Numbered from the stretch's first letter, positions 49,369-57,924 are shown. The stretch: DNA of 64,000 nucleotides from a candidate division KSB1 bacterium (GCA_034506255.1 JAPDPX010000004.1:434001-498000), one strand, 5' to 3'. A program made the numbers and translations. The notes: generated from the sequence alone by a model not told the origin.

Positions 49369-50555
49369 AAGGGTTGCGCACCGCCATCGTTACCGGGCAG
49401 TATCCACCCCAGGTCGGCGGCGTGGGACATTCCGCTCATCGCGTGGCCAACCTGCTCGCCGATCACGGCCTGGAGGTGCATGTCATCGCCCTGCACAAGC
49501 ACGCCGAGCCCCTGCCCTTCGACGAATCCTTCCGCAGCGTGCAGGAGGGCAATGTGCAGGTGCACCGCGTCAAGGTGTTTCACCCCGGTTTCGATAACTC
49601 GCTCGGTCTCTCGGAAGCCGATGTGCTCACCCGCTACAATCGCGAGATGTTCGATGCCGTCGATTACTTCCAGCGCCGCCATCGCTTCGACGTGCTGCAC
49701 GGCTTCTTCCTGTATCCCGCCGCCTTCATTGCCACACTGGTGGGCAGAATGCACCGTGTGAAAACCATTGCTTCGATCCGCGGCAATGACATTGGCAAAT
49801 ACGCTTTTGATCCGCTGCGCATGCCGTTCGTGCGGCAAACCCTGGAACAGGCCGATTATGTCACGTCGGTGGCGACCAGCCTGCTGGAGCTCGCTGACCG
49901 CGGCCTCACGCCGGTGGCGCATAAAGCCAAAGTGATCCTGAATTCAATAAACCTTGCGCCCGGCGATCTTCCTCCCCAACCCGCGCTCGAGCTGAAGGGC
50001 ATGGTGATTGGCACGGCCGGCCTCTTCCGCTACAAGAAGGGGCTGGTGTATCTTTTCAAAGCGCTGGCGGACCTGCGGGACAAGGTGGATTTCTCGCTGC
50101 TGCTGGTGGGTGATTACTTCAGCCCCGATGATCGCGAGCTGCACGAACGCTATCTGCGCGAATATGATCTGCTTGCCCGCACCGTCATCACCGGCAAGAT
50201 TCCCCATCACCACATGCCCGGTTATTTGCAATGCTTCGACATCGTGGTCTTTCCCTCGCTGTTCTCCGAGGGCTGTCCGCTTTCCATGATCGAGGCCATG
50301 GCCATGGGCAAGGCGGTGATCGGCTCGCGCGCCGGTGCCATCCCGGAGATCATTCACGACCATCAGAACGGCATACTGGTCAGTCCGGGCTCGAGCAGCC
50401 AGATTGTGGAGGCGCTGCAGGAGCTGATGGCTGACGCGGCGTTGCGCCGGCGGCTGGGCGAAAATGCCCGGGCCAGCGTGGCACACATGCGCACCGAGCA
50501 CGAGCTCGAAGAATGGCTGCGCGTTTACCGGCACGTCTTGATGGTCAAAGTTTGA
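49365..50555 (+). CDS. Family-4 glycosyltransferase
   Basis: 396 aa. AIVTGQYPPQVGGVGHSAHR at the start is the common GT4 N-terminal loop; YKKGLVYLFKALADL opens the second Rossmann domain, and EGCPLSMIEAMAMGKAVIGS is a full EX7E motif. Expected to add a sugar from a nucleotide donor with retention. AGGAG is 7 nt before ATG 49365, which overlaps the previous gene's stop. With the GT4 at 48079 it forms a coupled pair, probably adding consecutive residues. Confidence 0.92.
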   Translation: MKGLRTAIVTGQYPPQVGGVGHSAHRVANLLADHGLEVHVIALHKHAEPLPFDESFRSVQEGNVQVHRVKVFHPGFDNSLGLSEADVLTRYNREMFDAVDYFQRRHRFDVLHGFFLYPAAFIATLVGRMHRVKTIASIRGNDIGKYAFDPLRMPFVRQTLEQADYVTSVATSLLELADRGLTPVAHKAKVILNSINLAPGDLPPQPALELKGMVIGTAGLFRYKKGLVYLFKALADLRDKVDFSLLLVGDYFSPDDRELHERYLREYDLLARTVITGKIPHHHMPGYLQCFDIVVFPSLFSEGCPLSMIEAMAMGKAVIGSRAGAIPEIIHDHQNGILVSPGSSSQIVEALQELMADAALRRRLGENARASVAHMRTEHELEEWLRVYRHVLMVKV

Positions 50556-50604
50556 GCAGCATGCGCACGGCAAAGCATGCCGCCCTGCTCAGGAGAGTTC
50601 ACTC

Positions 50605-52035
50605 ATGAGTTCCGACACGACGCAGCCGGCGCTTGCAGCGGCTGAGCTGCAGCAGCAGCTCGCCGCCTATTTTGCCGCCCGGCATCCCGCCGACGTCACA
50701 GTCACCGGCCTGGCTATTCGCCGCCAGTGGTGTGACCCCGGCAAAGACGCCACCCTTCTCTGTGCCCTCACGCTCGCGACGGCCGCGCAGGAGCGGCATG
50801 AACAACAATACGTCGGCCGCGTGCTGCGCAACAAAGAGGTGGAGGACGAGCTGCGTGCGGCCCTGAAAAAGGCGGAGGAGAAGCCGGCGTTCGGCGAGGC
50901 CGTCATTGCCCTGCCGCGCCTGCGGCTGCTGCTTTATGCCTTTCCCAATGATCCCAAGCTGCGATTGTTCACACCGGTGAAGCTGCAGGAGTGGCTGGCA
51001 GCCAATCTCGGGCGCGTGTGGCGCGCCGCGAAGCAGGACCGCAGCTGGCATCCGGTGCAAGTTCGCATGGAGGAGTTGCGCTACATTCCCGGCAAGCGCT
51101 TCACCGGCCGTTGCCGCGTGCTCGTCACCAATCAGGCGGGCACGACAGAGGAACTGCGCTTCATTGTCAAGCAGCTCAAAGATGAGAAGGCGGCGAAAAA
51201 ATCTTATCGCAATCTCGTCAGGCTGCAGGCCTCCTGGCCGGAGACGGAGCCGGGAGAGCGTCGTTTCCCTGTTCGCCTGCCCCGGCCGCTGGCCTGTGAT
51301 GAACGCCATGCGGCGGTTTTTCTCGAGGAATTGCCCGGCGAAAACCTCTGGGAAGTATTTCTGCGCACCGGGGAACTGGCGTTGCTGCAACAAGCCGGCG
51401 CTCTGCTGGCGCAACTCCATCGCAGCCGCCGGCGCGTGCGCAAACGTGTCTCCCGGTGGAGCGAATGGCGGGAAAACCGGCCGGTGGTGGCCGCCCTCCT
51501 GCGCACCTTCCCCGCACTGCGGCCGCGCCTGCAGCGCTTGTGGCGGGAGTGGCGGGCCGAGGCAAAGCCCGCACATGAAAGTGAGGTGTTGCTGCACGGC
51601 AGCTTTCGCCTCAATCATGTTTTCGTGCATCATGGCGAACTGGCACTGATCGACCTCGACAGTCTGCGCCTGGGGCCGCCGGCCTATGATGTGGCCAACC
51701 TGATCTCCTCACTGTACTACCTGGAGAGCCTGGGCCAACTGGCGGCCGGCCGGCGCCGCGCGATCGCGCTGCATTTCGCCGTGGGATATGCGGCGCACAA
51801 CGGCCATCGCATTGCCGCCGGCGAATTTGCCTGGTACCTGGTCAGCCTGCTCATCAACAAACAGATGAGCAAACTCATGGCGCATGATCATGCCGCACCG
51901 GGCGGGAAAATTGACGAGCTGCTGGGGCACGCCGAGACCGTGTGGGCGGCGAGTCGCGCCCTGCCACCGGCCGCAACACTGCTGGATTTGCTCGAGCAGC
52001 CGGCGCCGTGCGAACCCGCCGGCCTGCCGGCTTGA
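50605..52035 (+). CDS. APH-fold pseudokinase-like protein C, duplicated N-lobe motif
   Basis: 476 aa, the longest of the five family members. A degenerate first motif (CDPGKDATLL, from C43) and a second RYIPGKRFTGRC (Y160-F166). Catalytic loop LLHGSFRLNH has Ser333 in place of Asp, while the Asn position is retained; metal motif LIDLD (D350, D352) is kept. It has the same plan as the proteins at 44700 and 46125, so three independent substitutions (G, A, S) at one position are seen. CAGGAG is 9 nt before ATG 50605. HprK-like gene follows after 38 nt. Confidence 0.8.
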   Translation: MSSDTTQPALAAAELQQQLAAYFAARHPADVTVTGLAIRRQWCDPGKDATLLCALTLATAAQERHEQQYVGRVLRNKEVEDELRAALKKAEEKPAFGEAVIALPRLRLLLYAFPNDPKLRLFTPVKLQEWLAANLGRVWRAAKQDRSWHPVQVRMEELRYIPGKRFTGRCRVLVTNQAGTTEELRFIVKQLKDEKAAKKSYRNLVRLQASWPETEPGERRFPVRLPRPLACDERHAAVFLEELPGENLWEVFLRTGELALLQQAGALLAQLHRSRRRVRKRVSRWSEWRENRPVVAALLRTFPALRPRLQRLWREWRAEAKPAHESEVLLHGSFRLNHVFVHHGELALIDLDSLRLGPPAYDVANLISSLYYLESLGQLAAGRRRAIALHFAVGYAAHNGHRIAAGEFAWYLVSLLINKQMSKLMAHDHAAPGGKIDELLGHAETVWAASRALPPAATLLDLLEQPAPCEPAGLPA

Positions 52036-52073
52036 GCAGACAACACCTGTTTGAAGAAAACGAGGAATCTCCC

Positions 52074-53129
52074 ATGCATACTGTGGGCGTACGGCTGCAT
52101 GACGCCACCTTGAATCTCACCTCAAACCACGCGCCGTTGATCGCTTATGCCCGTGAGCACCTGCACCCTCTGGCGACATCGCCGGTCGACAAACCGCATT
52201 TAACCGTCACCTGCCACTGGGTGCAGGGCGAATGGCGGGAGGAAAACAACCCCTTTCAGTGCGACCAGCCGTTGTCTCTCATCGGCAAACGCATGCTCGG
52301 CAACGCCGATGAGCTGATCTGGCTGAACACGCTGCGCATGAAGGGGCTGCAATTGCGCTTCCGCCGCGGGGTGGAACCGTTCCATTGCGAAGTGGCCTAC
52401 ACGTTTCATCCCAAAAAAGAGAAGCTCGAAAATCTGCGCGACTACGAGTACAAAAAATATTTCAGCCTGATGAGCTACCTCGTCTATTATCCGCTGTTCT
52501 GGCATCTGGAGCGCACCCGCGGCTGGGTGGCGCTGCATGCCTCGGCGCTGACCAGTCCGCACGGCAGCCTGCTGATTGGCGGCCTGGGCGGGGTCGGAAA
52601 AACCACCACCTGCGTCGCGCTCATGCAGCAGCACGGCATCGCACTGATCGCCGAAAACATCGTGCTCACCGACGGCGAATTCGTCTATCCCTGCTATGAG
52701 CCGGTTCGCCTGAACCCGGACAGCCTGCAGATGCTGGGCGGACAGGCACAAGAGCTGCGTGCCATGGCCTTTCCCGGGGGGCTGAAGGAGAAATCCCTGT
52801 TCCACTTCGAGGCGGCGCCACATACTGCGGTCAGCCGGCCGGCGGCTTTGTTCCTGCCGCAATTCACGCCACGGCGTGGCGTCGCGCAGATCAGCGCGGA
52901 GGCGGCCGCGGAAAAAATCATCGCGATGAATCGTTTGACGCTGGAGCTGGATGACTATGGCTGGTATGCCGCCGCGCTCGATCTGCACTGGCCGCAGGCA
53001 GGGCAGGCCCTGCGCCGCGTGGAGAGCGTGCGCCGCTTCGCACAAAACGTGCGCTGCTTCGTGCTCGGCATCGATCGCAGTGCCGGCGTCGCAGCCGTGG
53101 TGGAGGATATTCTCGCCAGTGTTCGGTAA
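52074..53129 (+). CDS. HprK-like P-loop protein
   Basis: 351 aa. Walker A IGGLGGVGKTTT (G169-K176, Lys176), followed by LIAENIVLTDGEF, which corresponds to the DD-containing second motif of HPr kinase/phosphorylase but has EN (E194, N195). N-terminal 150 residues are beta-rich and variable, as in HprK-related proteins of glycan and RiPP loci. No HPr gene is in the window, so a sugar-uptake role is unlikely. A kinase or switch function for the cluster is inferred. GAGGA is 7 nt before ATG 52074; the frame is open upstream to 51942. Last gene of the glycan cluster proper. Confidence 0.78.
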   Translation: MHTVGVRLHDATLNLTSNHAPLIAYAREHLHPLATSPVDKPHLTVTCHWVQGEWREENNPFQCDQPLSLIGKRMLGNADELIWLNTLRMKGLQLRFRRGVEPFHCEVAYTFHPKKEKLENLRDYEYKKYFSLMSYLVYYPLFWHLERTRGWVALHASALTSPHGSLLIGGLGGVGKTTTCVALMQQHGIALIAENIVLTDGEFVYPCYEPVRLNPDSLQMLGGQAQELRAMAFPGGLKEKSLFHFEAAPHTAVSRPAALFLPQFTPRRGVAQISAEAAAEKIIAMNRLTLELDDYGWYAAALDLHWPQAGQALRRVESVRRFAQNVRCFVLGIDRSAGVAAVVEDILASVR

Positions 53130-53231
53130 GCGCGGTGCGATGTCGGTATTGAGTGTCTGTCTGGAAACGGGGGAACCGTTTGCCCGGCTCCTCCCGATCA
53201 TTGCGACTCGGATGTTCAACCCCGCAGAAAG

Positions 53232-54638
53232 ATGAAAGCAAGCATGCCCCGACCGATTGAAAAACAACCGGAAAGCGGCGAACGCCCCATCCGCTTCTTT
53301 CTCACTCCCGAAATGTTGCCGGATGCCGAAACCCTGGCGCAGTTGCAAACGCTTGCCGCCACGCCGGGATTGGATCATTATGTCGCCGTGCTGCCGGACA
53401 TTCACCGCAAGAGCCGCAACCTCAGCCCCACCGGCACGGTGGTGGCATCGAAAAACGTCCTCGTGCCGCGCGCGGTGGACACCGGCATTTGCTGCGGCAT
53501 GCGCATGATCCGCAGCAATCTGGAAGTGCGCGCGCTCACTCCGGCCGTGCTCGACGAACTCTTCAACGAGCTGCGGCGAACGATTCCGGTCTTCGAGCAT
53601 GACAGCGACGTTCTCACCCGCGAGGAACTGGCCGACCTGCTGGTGCAGGGCGGCGCCTGGAGTCAGAAGCGCTATGGTCTCAGCGCAGAGGAGATGAGCT
53701 GCATCGAAGATCACGGCACGCTGGCGACGGATACCACGGCCGCGGAGAAGATTCTGGCCTGCCTGCCCAGGCAGGCGCTCAAGAAGGGCCGGCGGTGCTA
53801 TGGCACCCTGGGCGATGGCAATCACTTTCTCGAATTGCAGGAAATCGTCGAAGTGCTCGAGCCCGAAACAGCCCGTCGGCTCGGTCTGGCTCCGGGCCAG
53901 GCGCTGTTCATGCTGCACACCGGCTCGCGCAGCGTGGGCAGCAAAACCATGAAGGGCTATCTGGAAAGCTGGGAGGAGGATGCCAGCTTCATGCAGGCGA
54001 TGACGCGCGGCACGCCGATTTGGTCGATGCCGGCGGAGGCGGAGATTGCGCAGGAATATCTGCGCGCCATTGCAGCGGCCTCGAATTTCGGCTTTGCCAA
54101 TCGCATCGCGATCACCGAACGGCTGCGCGCGGCCGTGCGCCGGGTGTTGCGCGATGAGTCGCTGGCCCTGCCGCTGTTGTATGATTGCGCCCATGTCAGC
54201 ATCAAACGCGAGCAGTGGCGCGGGGAGGCGTTGTGGGTGCACCGCCACGGTGCCAGCCGCGCCCTGCCCGCCTCCCGCCTGTCCGACCATCCGCTCTTCC
54301 GTCTCACCGGCCAGCCGCTGCCCATTCCCGGCTCGATGGGGCATGCCTCGTTTGTCGGCGTCGCGCTGGAAGGCGCGGGCGAAACGTTTTACTCCGTCAA
54401 TCACGGTGCCGGTCGCGTGCTGGACAAACCGGAGGCCGTGGCGGCGTTCACCGAACAGCTCGTCACCGCCGAATTGCAAAACAAGAACATTCGCCTGTAT
54501 CGCTACGGCGAAGGCAACCTCGCCGAACAAGCCCCTGCCTCTTTCAAAGACGTTTCGCAAGTGGTGGCCGCGATGACGGCGCTGAACCTGGCGCGGCCGG
54601 TGGTCCGGCTGCGGCCGGTGGCGGTATTGAAGGGCTGA
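53232..54638 (+). CDS. rtcB: RtcB-family RNA ligase
   Basis: 468 aa. RtcB joins 2',3'-cyclic-phosphate or 3'-phosphate RNA ends to 5'-OH ends using GTP and Mn. The hallmark blocks are present: DIHRKSRNLSPTGTVVAS, DTGICCGMRM (D83, C87, C88), GTLGDGNHF (191-199), HTGSRSVG, CAHVSIKREQW, HRHGASRALP, and NHGAGR with the guanylation His391. The usual GGGNH is GDGNH here (D195) and HRKGATRA is HRHGASRA, so it belongs to a variant subgroup; activity is likely but unproven. No archease gene is nearby. It lies 103 nt after the HprK-like gene; a functional link is uncertain. Confidence 0.88.
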   Translation: MKASMPRPIEKQPESGERPIRFFLTPEMLPDAETLAQLQTLAATPGLDHYVAVLPDIHRKSRNLSPTGTVVASKNVLVPRAVDTGICCGMRMIRSNLEVRALTPAVLDELFNELRRTIPVFEHDSDVLTREELADLLVQGGAWSQKRYGLSAEEMSCIEDHGTLATDTTAAEKILACLPRQALKKGRRCYGTLGDGNHFLELQEIVEVLEPETARRLGLAPGQALFMLHTGSRSVGSKTMKGYLESWEEDASFMQAMTRGTPIWSMPAEAEIAQEYLRAIAAASNFGFANRIAITERLRAAVRRVLRDESLALPLLYDCAHVSIKREQWRGEALWVHRHGASRALPASRLSDHPLFRLTGQPLPIPGSMGHASFVGVALEGAGETFYSVNHGAGRVLDKPEAVAAFTEQLVTAELQNKNIRLYRYGEGNLAEQAPASFKDVSQVVAAMTALNLARPVVRLRPVAVLKG

Positions 54639-54689
54639 GCGGCGGCACGGCCGCACGCCCACCTGACGGTTGCGCAAGGAGAGTGCAGC

Positions 54690-56921
54690 ATGATCCCCCG
54701 CGGTTTGTGGCGGCGCCATGAGGTGCGCCTGACCCTCACCTTCGTCTGTTTGATTATCCTGCCTTGCGGCTTTCTCGGCTATTTCAGCCTGCGCGCCATT
54801 CGCAACGAAAAGCTGTTGATAGAGGCGCGGCTGCAGCAAAACTACAAGCAGCTCGCCGGCCTCGCCGCCCGCGAGATCAATGAAGAGCTGGAAAAAGCAG
54901 CGAGGCACTGGACTTATTTGACCGGCAAATCCGCCAAACGCCACCGCCATTATCCCACCCCGGAAGCCCTGCAGCAGTTTGCCGAAGAGCAACCACTGGT
55001 AGCCTCGGCCATCTTGCTGGAAAGCCCGGCGCAACCGCCGCGCACGACGGCTGCAGCCGGCACTGCCCTCCCGGCTGCCCAAGCGGCCCCGCCCGGCGAA
55101 GACTACATCAGCACCCATCGCCGTTTCACGGCGCTCGTGGAAGCCGGGGAAGAGTTGGAATACAAAGGCCGCCTGGAGGAAGCGCTGGCGCTGTATGCCC
55201 AGATCGCGCAGGACTGCCCGACCCCGCAGTTCGTCGCGCTCAGCCGGAACCTGATGGGGCGCGTGCTGATGAAGCAAAGCGACTGGCCGGCGGCCATTCG
55301 TGTCTATCGCGAGCTGCTGGCGAACCACCCCCAGGTGCGTGATCGCAACGGCGCGCCGCTGCGCTTCTTCGCGCAGTATCAAATCGCCATGGCTCTGGCC
55401 AATCAAAATCGCGACCAGGAGGCGGTCGAGACGCTGCTCGCCATGCATCAGGACCTCTTCGAGCGCTCTGATGAAATCAGCACGGTGCAATACACTTATT
55501 TTGTCGAATTGATCCAGACGGCTTCGCTGCGGCTGTTGAGCTCGCCGTTGCTCTCCCACCCCGAACGTTACCAACGGCAGTTCGCCGCCCTGGCGGAGTT
55601 GAGCAAGAAACGCATCAGCCGGCGGTACTATTTGCAGGTGCTTGATCGCCGGCTGGCAGAAGACGTGCTCGAACGCAAAAACTACAAAGATCGGGTATAT
55701 TACCTTTCCGATGTGGCGGAGGGCGAGCCGTATCTGCTCGCCTATCAATATCTGCCGGATGCCTCCGGCCATCATGTCGCCGGGCTGGTGGCGATGGAAA
55801 TCGATCTCGAAGAGTTGAAGGCCAAGCTGTTCCCGGCCATTCTCGAGAAACTGGAGGTGGCCGGCGCGGTGAGTTTTGCGATTCTGAACGAAGCGCACAA
55901 ATTCATGATCGGCACCCGGCCGCCAGTCGGCGAACCGGTGGCGACGCAAGTGCTGGAGAAGCCCTTTGATTTCTGGCAGGTGGCGATTTATGCCGAGGCG
56001 CCCGCCGGCCCCGCCACCGGCTGGGATTTCAAGCTGACGCTGTCGTTGTGGCTGGTTTTCCTGCTGCTGCTCACGGTGATTTTTGGCGCCGCTGTTTTCA
56101 TCCGGCAGGCGCTGCGCGAAGCGCATGTGTCACAGATGAAATCGACCTTCGTGTCGAATGTTTCCCACGAGCTGCGCACGCCGCTGGCCTCGATCAAAAT
56201 GCTGGCCGAGCTGCTCGAAAAGCAGTTTGCCGCGGGTCCGGGCAGCGCGGCGGCGGCCGGCCGGGCAGCGGAATATCTCGGCGTCATCCGGCGCGAATCC
56301 GACCGCCTGGCGCGCCTGATCGAAAGCGTGCTCGATTTCTCGCGCATCGAGCGCGGCGTCAAGCAGTACACTTTCGAGTATGAAGATCCGGAGGCCATTG
56401 TGCGGCAGGTGGTGGAGGCCTTCCGGCCGCAGGCCGAAGCCGACGGTTTTCACCTGGTGCTGGAAATCGCCGCACCGCTGCCGGAAGTCAAGATCGATGC
56501 CGATGCCATTGCACAACTGCTTTTGAACCTGCTGACCAATGCCTACAAATACAGCCAGGAGCGCAAATACATCCGGGTGGCGGCGTTTCGGCAGGCGCGG
56601 CACCTGGTGATCGAAGTCGAGGATCACGGCATCGGCATCGACCAAGCGGAATTGCCCAAGATTTTTGAGGATTTTTATCGCGTGGATCAGCGCTTGAACA
56701 CGCCGAAGCAGGGCGGTGCCGGTTTGGGGCTGACCCTGGCACGGCACCTCGCGGCGGCGCATGGCGGTGAGATTACCGTGCGCAGCAAACTGGGCGAGGG
56801 CTCCACATTTTCCCTGCGGCTGCCCATCCCGCCGGAATGTCTCGAACAGATGGAGGCCGGCCACGCCCGCGAAGCACCCGCCAACAATCACGGTGCGCCC
56901 GCCGCCGAACCGGAGGTGTGA
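54690..56921 (+). CDS. Membrane sensor histidine kinase with large periplasmic region
   Basis: 743 aa. Membrane helix 1 about 12-32; periplasmic region about 33-445, which contains a TPR-like stretch (YKGRLEEALALYAQIAQDCP, SDWPAAIRVYRELL) and a dCache-like tail; helix 2 about 449-472 (LTLSLWLVFLLLLTVIFGAA). No obvious HAMP follows. HisKA has NVSHELRTPLASIKM with phospho-acceptor His493. The HATPase domain has N-box LLNLLTNAYKYS, EDHGIGI, and GAGLGLTL. AGGAG is 8 nt before ATG 54690. Only 1 nt lies between its stop and the response-regulator start, so the two form a cognate pair. Confidence 0.93.
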   Translation: MIPRGLWRRHEVRLTLTFVCLIILPCGFLGYFSLRAIRNEKLLIEARLQQNYKQLAGLAAREINEELEKAARHWTYLTGKSAKRHRHYPTPEALQQFAEEQPLVASAILLESPAQPPRTTAAAGTALPAAQAAPPGEDYISTHRRFTALVEAGEELEYKGRLEEALALYAQIAQDCPTPQFVALSRNLMGRVLMKQSDWPAAIRVYRELLANHPQVRDRNGAPLRFFAQYQIAMALANQNRDQEAVETLLAMHQDLFERSDEISTVQYTYFVELIQTASLRLLSSPLLSHPERYQRQFAALAELSKKRISRRYYLQVLDRRLAEDVLERKNYKDRVYYLSDVAEGEPYLLAYQYLPDASGHHVAGLVAMEIDLEELKAKLFPAILEKLEVAGAVSFAILNEAHKFMIGTRPPVGEPVATQVLEKPFDFWQVAIYAEAPAGPATGWDFKLTLSLWLVFLLLLTVIFGAAVFIRQALREAHVSQMKSTFVSNVSHELRTPLASIKMLAELLEKQFAAGPGSAAAAGRAAEYLGVIRRESDRLARLIESVLDFSRIERGVKQYTFEYEDPEAIVRQVVEAFRPQAEADGFHLVLEIAAPLPEVKIDADAIAQLLLNLLTNAYKYSQERKYIRVAAFRQARHLVIEVEDHGIGIDQAELPKIFEDFYRVDQRLNTPKQGGAGLGLTLARHLAAAHGGEITVRSKLGEGSTFSLRLPIPPECLEQMEAGHAREAPANNHGAPAAEPEV

Positions 56922-56922
56922 G

Positions 56923-57624
56923 ATGAAAAAGATTCTCCTCGTCGAAGACGATGCTTCGATTGCGCTCGGTCTGGAGGGCGCGCTCAGCGATGAAGGGTAT
57001 GTGGTGAAGGTGGCGCGCACCGGCCCCGACGGCTATCAACTCGCGCGGGAATGGCGGCCGGATCTGATCGTGCTGGATCTCATGATGCCCGGCATGAGCG
57101 GCATGGAAATCTGCAAGCGCCTGCGCGACGAAGGTCACACCGTGCCGATCATCATGGTGACCGCCCGCGCCGAGGAGGACGACAAGGTGCTGGGACTGGA
57201 GCTGGGCGCGAATGATTACGTCACCAAGCCCTTCAGCCTGCGCGAGCTGCTGGCGCGCGTCAAAGCCCACTTGCGGCCGGTGGAGGGCGGCAGCAATGGC
57301 CGGACGGCAAGCGCGGCGAGCCACTATCGTTTCGGCAACGTGGTGGTGGATTTCAAGCGCCATGAAGTGCGGCGCAACGGCATGCTGCAGGAGCTGACCA
57401 ACCGGGAATTCCGCCTGCTGGCGTATTTCATTCGGCATCCCGGCGAATTGATCGCGCGCGAACGTTTGCTGGAGGAAATCTGGGGCTACAATGTTTTTCC
57501 CAACACCCGCACAGTCGACAATCACATTTTGCGCTTGCGCAAGCACATCGAGCCCGATCCGGAGAATCCACGCTACATCAAAACCATTCGCGGCGCCGGC
57601 TACCTGTTTGACCCGCAGGGATGA
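56923..57624 (+). CDS. OmpR-family response regulator
   Basis: 233 aa. Receiver domain (about 1-120): KKILLVEDDASIALGLEG, phospho-acceptor Asp52 in IVLDLMMPGMSG, and the conserved Thr and Lys in VTARAEED and YVTKPF. Winged-helix DNA-binding domain (about 140-233) with LLEEIWGYN and RTVDNHILRLRKHIE, ending KTIRGAGYLFDPQG. Target genes are unknown; the surface protein downstream and the glycan cluster upstream are candidates. GGAGG lies 6 nt before ATG 56923. Confidence 0.95.
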   Translation: MKKILLVEDDASIALGLEGALSDEGYVVKVARTGPDGYQLAREWRPDLIVLDLMMPGMSGMEICKRLRDEGHTVPIIMVTARAEEDDKVLGLELGANDYVTKPFSLRELLARVKAHLRPVEGGSNGRTASAASHYRFGNVVVDFKRHEVRRNGMLQELTNREFRLLAYFIRHPGELIARERLLEEIWGYNVFPNTRTVDNHILRLRKHIEPDPENPRYIKTIRGAGYLFDPQG

Positions 57625-57924
57625 TTGACCACCCGCCCGGTCTTTTCTCCGTGCGGGGGCAGGGGCCGGCACACCCGGCACAAATCCGCAACCTCTTCAT
57701 TTAGCCGTAATATACTGATAACTTTCCAGGCCGGTTTGGCCCGCCAGGAGGGCACCATCTCCAAAACGAGCAGCGCCTGGTGATCAAGGGATTGCACATG
57801 CTTTTGCCCGGTGACAGGGTGCCATTGTCTCCGACGCGTGACAGTGGCATGACCATGCAGTGACTGGCTGGAAAGCGACGTATTGAACCATTTCGATCCA
57901 CTCATTGATTCCTGGGAAGCTGCC
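57625..57924. other. 300-bp leader region of the large surface-protein gene
   Basis: No gene. A TATACT box (57711-57716) has no good -35 partner at 17 nt. No response-regulator repeat was recognised. GGAAG 5 nt before ATG 57925 is the ribosome-binding site. Confidence 0.45.

Noticed and set aside
40303..52035. Aminoglycoside-resistance genes
   Set aside because: The five APH-fold proteins are a broad family; three lack the catalytic Asp, and the context is glycan synthesis and export, so drug resistance is not supported.
35379..53129. Lasso-peptide or other RiPP locus
   Set aside because: An HprK-like gene, an ABC exporter and glycosyltransferases occur together, but there is no asparagine-synthetase-like or transglutaminase-like gene, no PqqD-type binder and no visible precursor gene.
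52200..56126. A 1308-codon open frame on the minus strand
   Set aside because: It runs opposite the HprK-like, rtcB and histidine-kinase genes, all with clear domains; the translation is His/Arg/Gly-rich without any fold signal. High GC with strong third-position bias leaves such antisense frames open.
57625..57924. c-di-GMP (GEMM) riboswitch before the surface-protein gene
   Set aside because: The conserved GEMM elements were not found in this leader, although a diguanylate cyclase is encoded nearby.
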